Assembly: GCA_964388275.1 (NCBI GenBank)
Contig: CAYLZD010000050.1
Location: 1 to 18,996, forward strand
Direction of reading: 5' to 3'
Source of the DNA: JARYLZ01 sp964388275
GTDB taxonomy: Bacteria; Bacteroidota; Ignavibacteria; SZUA-365
Length of the DNA stretch: 18,996 bases
The translations under genes and the position numbers were made by a program. This document shows, piece after piece, positions 15,928 to 18,996 of this stretch; within the stretch, counting starts at the first letter, position 1, and each line of letters starts with the position of its first letter. The notes beneath the pieces are model-generated. The model saw only the letters and a program-made list of their open reading frames with translations. It was not told the origin of the DNA and searched no databases.

Positions 15928-18275
15928 GGCAGAAGCGGATTCTCGCTCGCATGCGGCCGGCGTTCGCCGCCTTTGCGCTGCTCATTTCAGCTGCGGCATG
16001 CTCCCGGGGACAGATCCCACGGGACACAGCGCACATCGATCTGTGCGGCTTGGCGGCCTTCCGTCCCGGAGACGACGAGGTTTGGCGCAGCGCATACATC
16101 GACGAAGCTCAGGAATGGACCTTCATTCCGGTGCCGGGCACCTGGGAACGTCACGGTTTTCCACTTCTTGACGGTTTCGCATGGTACCGGACGCGTTTCC
16201 GAATTCCATCCTCTCTGCGCGACGATTCCCTCCTGCTGGTCATGAGCGCGGTCGACGATGCCGACGAAGCATATCTCAACGGCGCCCTGATCGGCGAGAC
16301 GGGCGATTTTCCGCCCGCTGTCCGACGCGAACCCTGCTCGCTTAGAGTATACCCAATACCGAAGGCGTTGCGCGGGGAGCACAACTCCCTTGCGATCAGG
16401 GTCTACGACAGCGGCGATTCCGGCGGCATCACCGGCGCGATTTTCCGCATCATACGCGCCTCCGATCTGCCGGCGACGCTGGACGCGGTAGTCGACATGC
16501 CGTACCGTCGCCCGCAGCTTTTCATCTCCAACGGGGTCGCCGTATCGGCTATCGATCCGTCACGGAGCGTCGTGGACTGGTCCCGGCCGCATCTCTTTCA
16601 CCGTTTCGACAATCAGCTCAGGACCGAAAACACGCTGTCCAACCTGAAATTGAGCGTGCGTCGTCACGGCAAACGCCTCGACCTCTCTGAATTGGAGTGC
16701 GACACCGCGGGTTATCTGGCAGGGACAGGAATAGTGCGGGGACGCTACGACGGAGGGGCCGAGGTTTTCTGGTTTCATCCGTTCACAACGCGCGATCGCA
16801 TCCTCGTGGCGCACGCGCGTTTGCCGAGAAATTCCGGATACGAGGATCCGGGGTTCTCCGCGGTATTCGAGAAGGGTTCCTGGGAGATGCGCGAGATCGA
16901 GGAAGACAACGCGTTCGAGTTACGGCGCACTTTCGTGCTGGCATGGAGCAGTTGTTGCCGGGAATTCGCCGAACGGGATCTCGACAACTTCCTTGCGTCG
17001 CCGACTTTTCACGGGCATCCGCCTCACAGCGTGGAAGCCGAGCACGCGCGCTGGGATTCTCTGTTGTCCGAACGACTGTATCCTCCCGACGCGCTGAACG
17101 ACGGTGAAAAGGCAGTGTATACGCAGAGCGTGGTCGCCTTGCTGCTTGCGCAGGCGCGTCCGGCAGGCGCAGGCGAAGGCCAGATAACGGCCGCCTTCAT
17201 TCCCGACAGCCGGGCCGTCGCCGATCCCCGCCTGCATTTGAGATCCGCCTCCGCGCTGGCCGAAACAGGCGCGCTGGCCGCCGCCGGGAAAGCGCTCGAT
17301 TTCATTGCCGGCGCCGGCGCGGTTGCCGGCGCCTATGCCCTTTTCAGCGTGTACGGCGAAGAATTCGGAGTAGGTTATCCCTATCTTGTGACCCCCGCGC
17401 ATTACACGGGTGACGGCGGCGAGCGGATCTGGCCGCGTCCGGACTTGGCGGAGTTGCATTTCGACGGCCCGGCTCAATTCATCTCGGCCTTCGAATCGCT
17501 TCGACGCAACACGGTGCGGGCTCATGCCCGTTCAGGAAAGCCTTACAGCGACAGCGCTTTCCTCGCTCCGCGCTGGCCTGTGATTTCGCGCAGGGTCGCG
17601 GACGTGCTGCTTTACATGCGCGACAGCAGCGGCCTCATCCCGCACGACGCCTCGCCCTGGGGCCCGTCACTTTCCCGCACGCCCGGCATCTGGGCATCCA
17701 TGCACGCGGCCGCGGCGCTGGGAACAGCCGCCCGCTATGCGGAGAGCATGAAGGATGAAACACGGGCTTACCTTTACAGCCGCGCCGCCGACCGGACGGC
17801 GAGGACCATCCGCGAGCTCGCGCATTCCGCATCCCTTCGCGAAAGAGCCGCGGACCTGACGCAGCTCGAGGCGCTGGTCTTCCACCCGCTGTTAGCCGAC
17901 GGTATCGGACTGGGAATATTCAGGCCCGGCAGCGCCGAGGCGGAATTCGCCATCCAAGTCGTGGAACAGGGATTCGCCGTCGAAGCCGGAGGTTGCGCGT
18001 TCAGCGCGCAGCCGGACGGCGACTGGTTCGCGCGACAGGCCAGGCCGTCCATCGCCATGTCGCTCGCGCGGGCGCATCTCATGTCGGGCAACTCCGAACG
18101 CGCGGAGGAGCTGTTCCGCTCAGTCACTATGACGGCGCTCAAAGGCGGCTGCCTGCTGCCGGAACTGATCGACCCGGTCACAGGCAACTGGTACGGCGGC
18201 ATTCCAGCCATCGGAGAAGGAGCGGCCGAGTACATACTGACCGCGGAGAAGATAGCGGCAGCGAGAGGAAAATAG
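15924..18275 (+). CDS. Lipoprotein glycoside hydrolase-like protein (GH2-type N-domain, GH15-like barrel)
   Basis: 783 residues from a GTG overlapping the preceding stop (GTGA); an ATG at 15951 is the alternative start, losing nine residues. A basic n-region and hydrophobic stretch lead to AAAC26, a plausible but weak lipobox. Residues about 55-190 resemble the GH2 sugar-binding jelly roll: VPGTWE (70-75), AWYRTRF (86-92), YLNG and the SLAIRVYD strand. Residues about 390-783 are helical and resemble the alpha/alpha six-barrel of GH15-type glucosidases: YTQSVVALLLAQ, then GQITAAFIPD, and near the end LLPELIDPVTG, where E747 matches the position of the catalytic base, followed by EGAAEYILTAEK. 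Likely acts on an alpha-glucan or similar oligosaccharide at the cell envelope (inference). The GH2/GH15 combination should be confirmed by profile search. Confidence 0.55.
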   Translation: MRQKRILARMRPAFAAFALLISAAACSRGQIPRDTAHIDLCGLAAFRPGDDEVWRSAYIDEAQEWTFIPVPGTWERHGFPLLDGFAWYRTRFRIPSSLRDDSLLLVMSAVDDADEAYLNGALIGETGDFPPAVRREPCSLRVYPIPKALRGEHNSLAIRVYDSGDSGGITGAIFRIIRASDLPATLDAVVDMPYRRPQLFISNGVAVSAIDPSRSVVDWSRPHLFHRFDNQLRTENTLSNLKLSVRRHGKRLDLSELECDTAGYLAGTGIVRGRYDGGAEVFWFHPFTTRDRILVAHARLPRNSGYEDPGFSAVFEKGSWEMREIEEDNAFELRRTFVLAWSSCCREFAERDLDNFLASPTFHGHPPHSVEAEHARWDSLLSERLYPPDALNDGEKAVYTQSVVALLLAQARPAGAGEGQITAAFIPDSRAVADPRLHLRSASALAETGALAAAGKALDFIAGAGAVAGAYALFSVYGEEFGVGYPYLVTPAHYTGDGGERIWPRPDLAELHFDGPAQFISAFESLRRNTVRAHARSGKPYSDSAFLAPRWPVISRRVADVLLYMRDSSGLIPHDASPWGPSLSRTPGIWASMHAAAALGTAARYAESMKDETRAYLYSRAADRTARTIRELAHSASLRERAADLTQLEALVFHPLLADGIGLGIFRPGSAEAEFAIQVVEQGFAVEAGGCAFSAQPDGDWFARQARPSIAMSLARAHLMSGNSERAEELFRSVTMTALKGGCLLPELIDPVTGNWYGGIPAIGEGAAEYILTAEKIAAARGK

Positions 18276-18307
18276 GGCGCGCGGAGAGGCGCACGCGGAT
18301 GTCGCAT

Positions 18308-18387
18308 CTCGGAGCTTTTGTCGTTTCGAAAGGCCGGTTCGCCGGTGTAGGAAAAACTACCGGCGTCATGGCTCCGAGGATTTTTTT
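18308..18387 (+). terminator. Branched hairpin followed by seven T, downstream of the hydrolase gene
   Basis: CTCGGAGC (18308-18315) pairs perfectly with GCTCCGAG (18371-18378), and TTTTTTT follows at 18381-18387. Inside the closing stem, GCCGGTGTAG (18341-18350) pairs with CTACCGGC (18357-18364) with a two-base bulge, and CCGG-TTCG-CCGG forms a small further hairpin. The arrangement, 33 bases after the stop codon, fits a Rho-independent terminator with an unusually elaborate stem. Confidence 0.5.
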
Positions 18388-18405
18388 ATAGAACCATGCA
18401 ATCCC

Positions 18406-18438
18406 GCCCGGGTTAGCCGCTACGCGTCGACCCCGGGC
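18406..18438. repeat. GC-rich stem-loop, possible interspersed repeat
   Basis: GCCCGGG (18406-18412) and CCCGGGC (18432-18438) form a 7-bp stem around a 19-base loop. The surrounding text (about 18390-18470) has the look of a short palindromic interspersed element rather than unique sequence; this is recalled pattern, not verified. Confidence 0.4.
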
Positions 18439-18579
18439 TAAGTTGACGGAATCCCTCCGGGATAGGATGAACAAAAATTGCCGTCCAACGTCTCACGAGG
18501 TTTGGAGGAAGAAGAGATTACCACAGGGAGGAACAAAGACATCGGAGGGTTTTCTTTTTTGTAAAAATGACACCCGGTA

Positions 18580-18638
18580 CCCAGTTCCCAGTTGGTGAAT
18601 ACGGTGAATCTGGTGAATTCGGTGAATTCAGTGAATGG
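18580..18638. repeat. Two heptamers then five 9-bp tandem units (GGTGAATNN)
   Basis: CCCAGTT occurs twice in tandem at 18580-18593 and is directly followed by five 9-bp units: GGTGAATAC, GGTGAATCT, GGTGAATTC, GGTGAATTC and AGTGAATGG (18594-18638). A C-rich stretch follows to about 18664. A multiple of three would keep a reading frame, but no start or signal supports coding here. Confidence 0.75.
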
Positions 18639-18692
18639 GGTCCACCCCCTTCCCCCTTCCCCGGGACTTTGTGCAGATCACCCCCCCTCGCA

Positions 18693-18996
18693 AATTTACA
18701 GGCGTCCTCGTGGCGACTTGCATAAGTCCTTTTGCCGACTTGCGCTGTTTTTCCGACGCGTGCAGCGTCTTTCGTGACGACCTGCACAGCCACTCGCGAC
18801 AACTTGCAGGCGTCCTCGTGCCGACCTGCACGGCCACTCGCGCCCGCTTACCGGCACTTAACGCGCGCTGACAAGCACCGGAAGCGGACTTGCAGGCACT
18901 TTTACATGCTCGCACGGCACTTGATGCATGCTTACAAGCGGCTTTTGCTCACTCGCAGGCGTCCTCGCGGCAACTTGCTCAGGCACTCGTGACAAC
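18693..18996. repeat. Degenerate 20-22-bp tandem repeat array, continuing past the window edge
   Basis: At least 14 units lie head to tail at 18693, 18715, 18737, 18758, 18779, 18801, 18823, 18845, 18867, 18887, 18908, 18930, 18950 and 18972, with a fifteenth begun at 18994. Most are 22 bp, some 20 or 21. The core is RACTTGCAGGC followed by a CTCGYG-type element and a CC or AC ending; the best copies are at 18801 (GACTTGC-type core as AACTTGC), 18887 and 18950. Because the period is not a multiple of three, it is unlikely to be a repeated protein segment. Candidate roles are a minisatellite, a binding-site array or a structured spacer. Confidence 0.7.

Noticed and set aside
18178..18915. Short minus-strand open frames over the right-edge repeats
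   Set aside because: They cross a terminator-like structure and repeat arrays whose 22-bp period breaks frame, and have no ribosome-binding site or signal.
18693..18996. CRISPR array
   Set aside because: Units are degenerate and directly abutting, without identical repeats separated by unique spacers.

Overview
The window (about 19 kb, GC-rich) looks like a chromosomal segment of an uncultured Gram-negative bacterium from the Bacteroidota/Chlorobiota-like FCB assemblage. Two proteins end in a type A sorting domain of the type IX secretion system (T9SS), and several others are lipoproteins, Tat-exported proteins or a candidate outer-membrane protein. No mobile element, rRNA, tRNA or CRISPR array was recognised. 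Phylum-level placement is inference from the T9SS domains and composition.

Left half, plus strand (349-9078): a probable operon of five genes. Two tandem DUF362 paralogues each carry an N-terminal Tat signal and a C-terminal T9SS sorting domain. They are followed by a short DUF6599-like lipoprotein, a third Tat-exported DUF362 protein, and a 1401-residue protein with a beta-propeller N-terminus and a long beta-rich C-terminal part. Nothing certain is coded in 1-348, but a gene on the minus strand may start at the extreme left edge.

Middle: 9079-9837 is a gene-poor gap where the plus operon and a minus-strand operon (13415 back to 9838) converge. The minus operon is tightly packed: a fourth Tat-exported DUF362 protein, a polyferredoxin membrane protein (NapH-like half fused to a NapG-like half), and a longer DUF6599 protein. 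DUF362 plus DUF6599 therefore occur twice, once with a membrane iron-sulfur electron carrier and once with cell-surface proteins. I infer one extracytoplasmic redox or cofactor-related system; its substrate cannot be read from the sequence.

Right half, plus strand (13657-18275): a small lipoprotein, then thymidine kinase, a purine nucleoside phosphorylase and a 783-residue lipoprotein that looks like a glycoside hydrolase (GH2-like sugar-binding N-domain plus GH15-like alpha/alpha barrel). The last three are closely spaced, with start/stop overlaps or near-overlaps.

Right edge (18276-18996): no convincing gene. It holds a branched hairpin ending in seven T, a GC-rich stem-loop, short heptamer and 9-bp tandem repeats, and a degenerate 20-22-bp tandem array of at least 14 units that runs out of the window.
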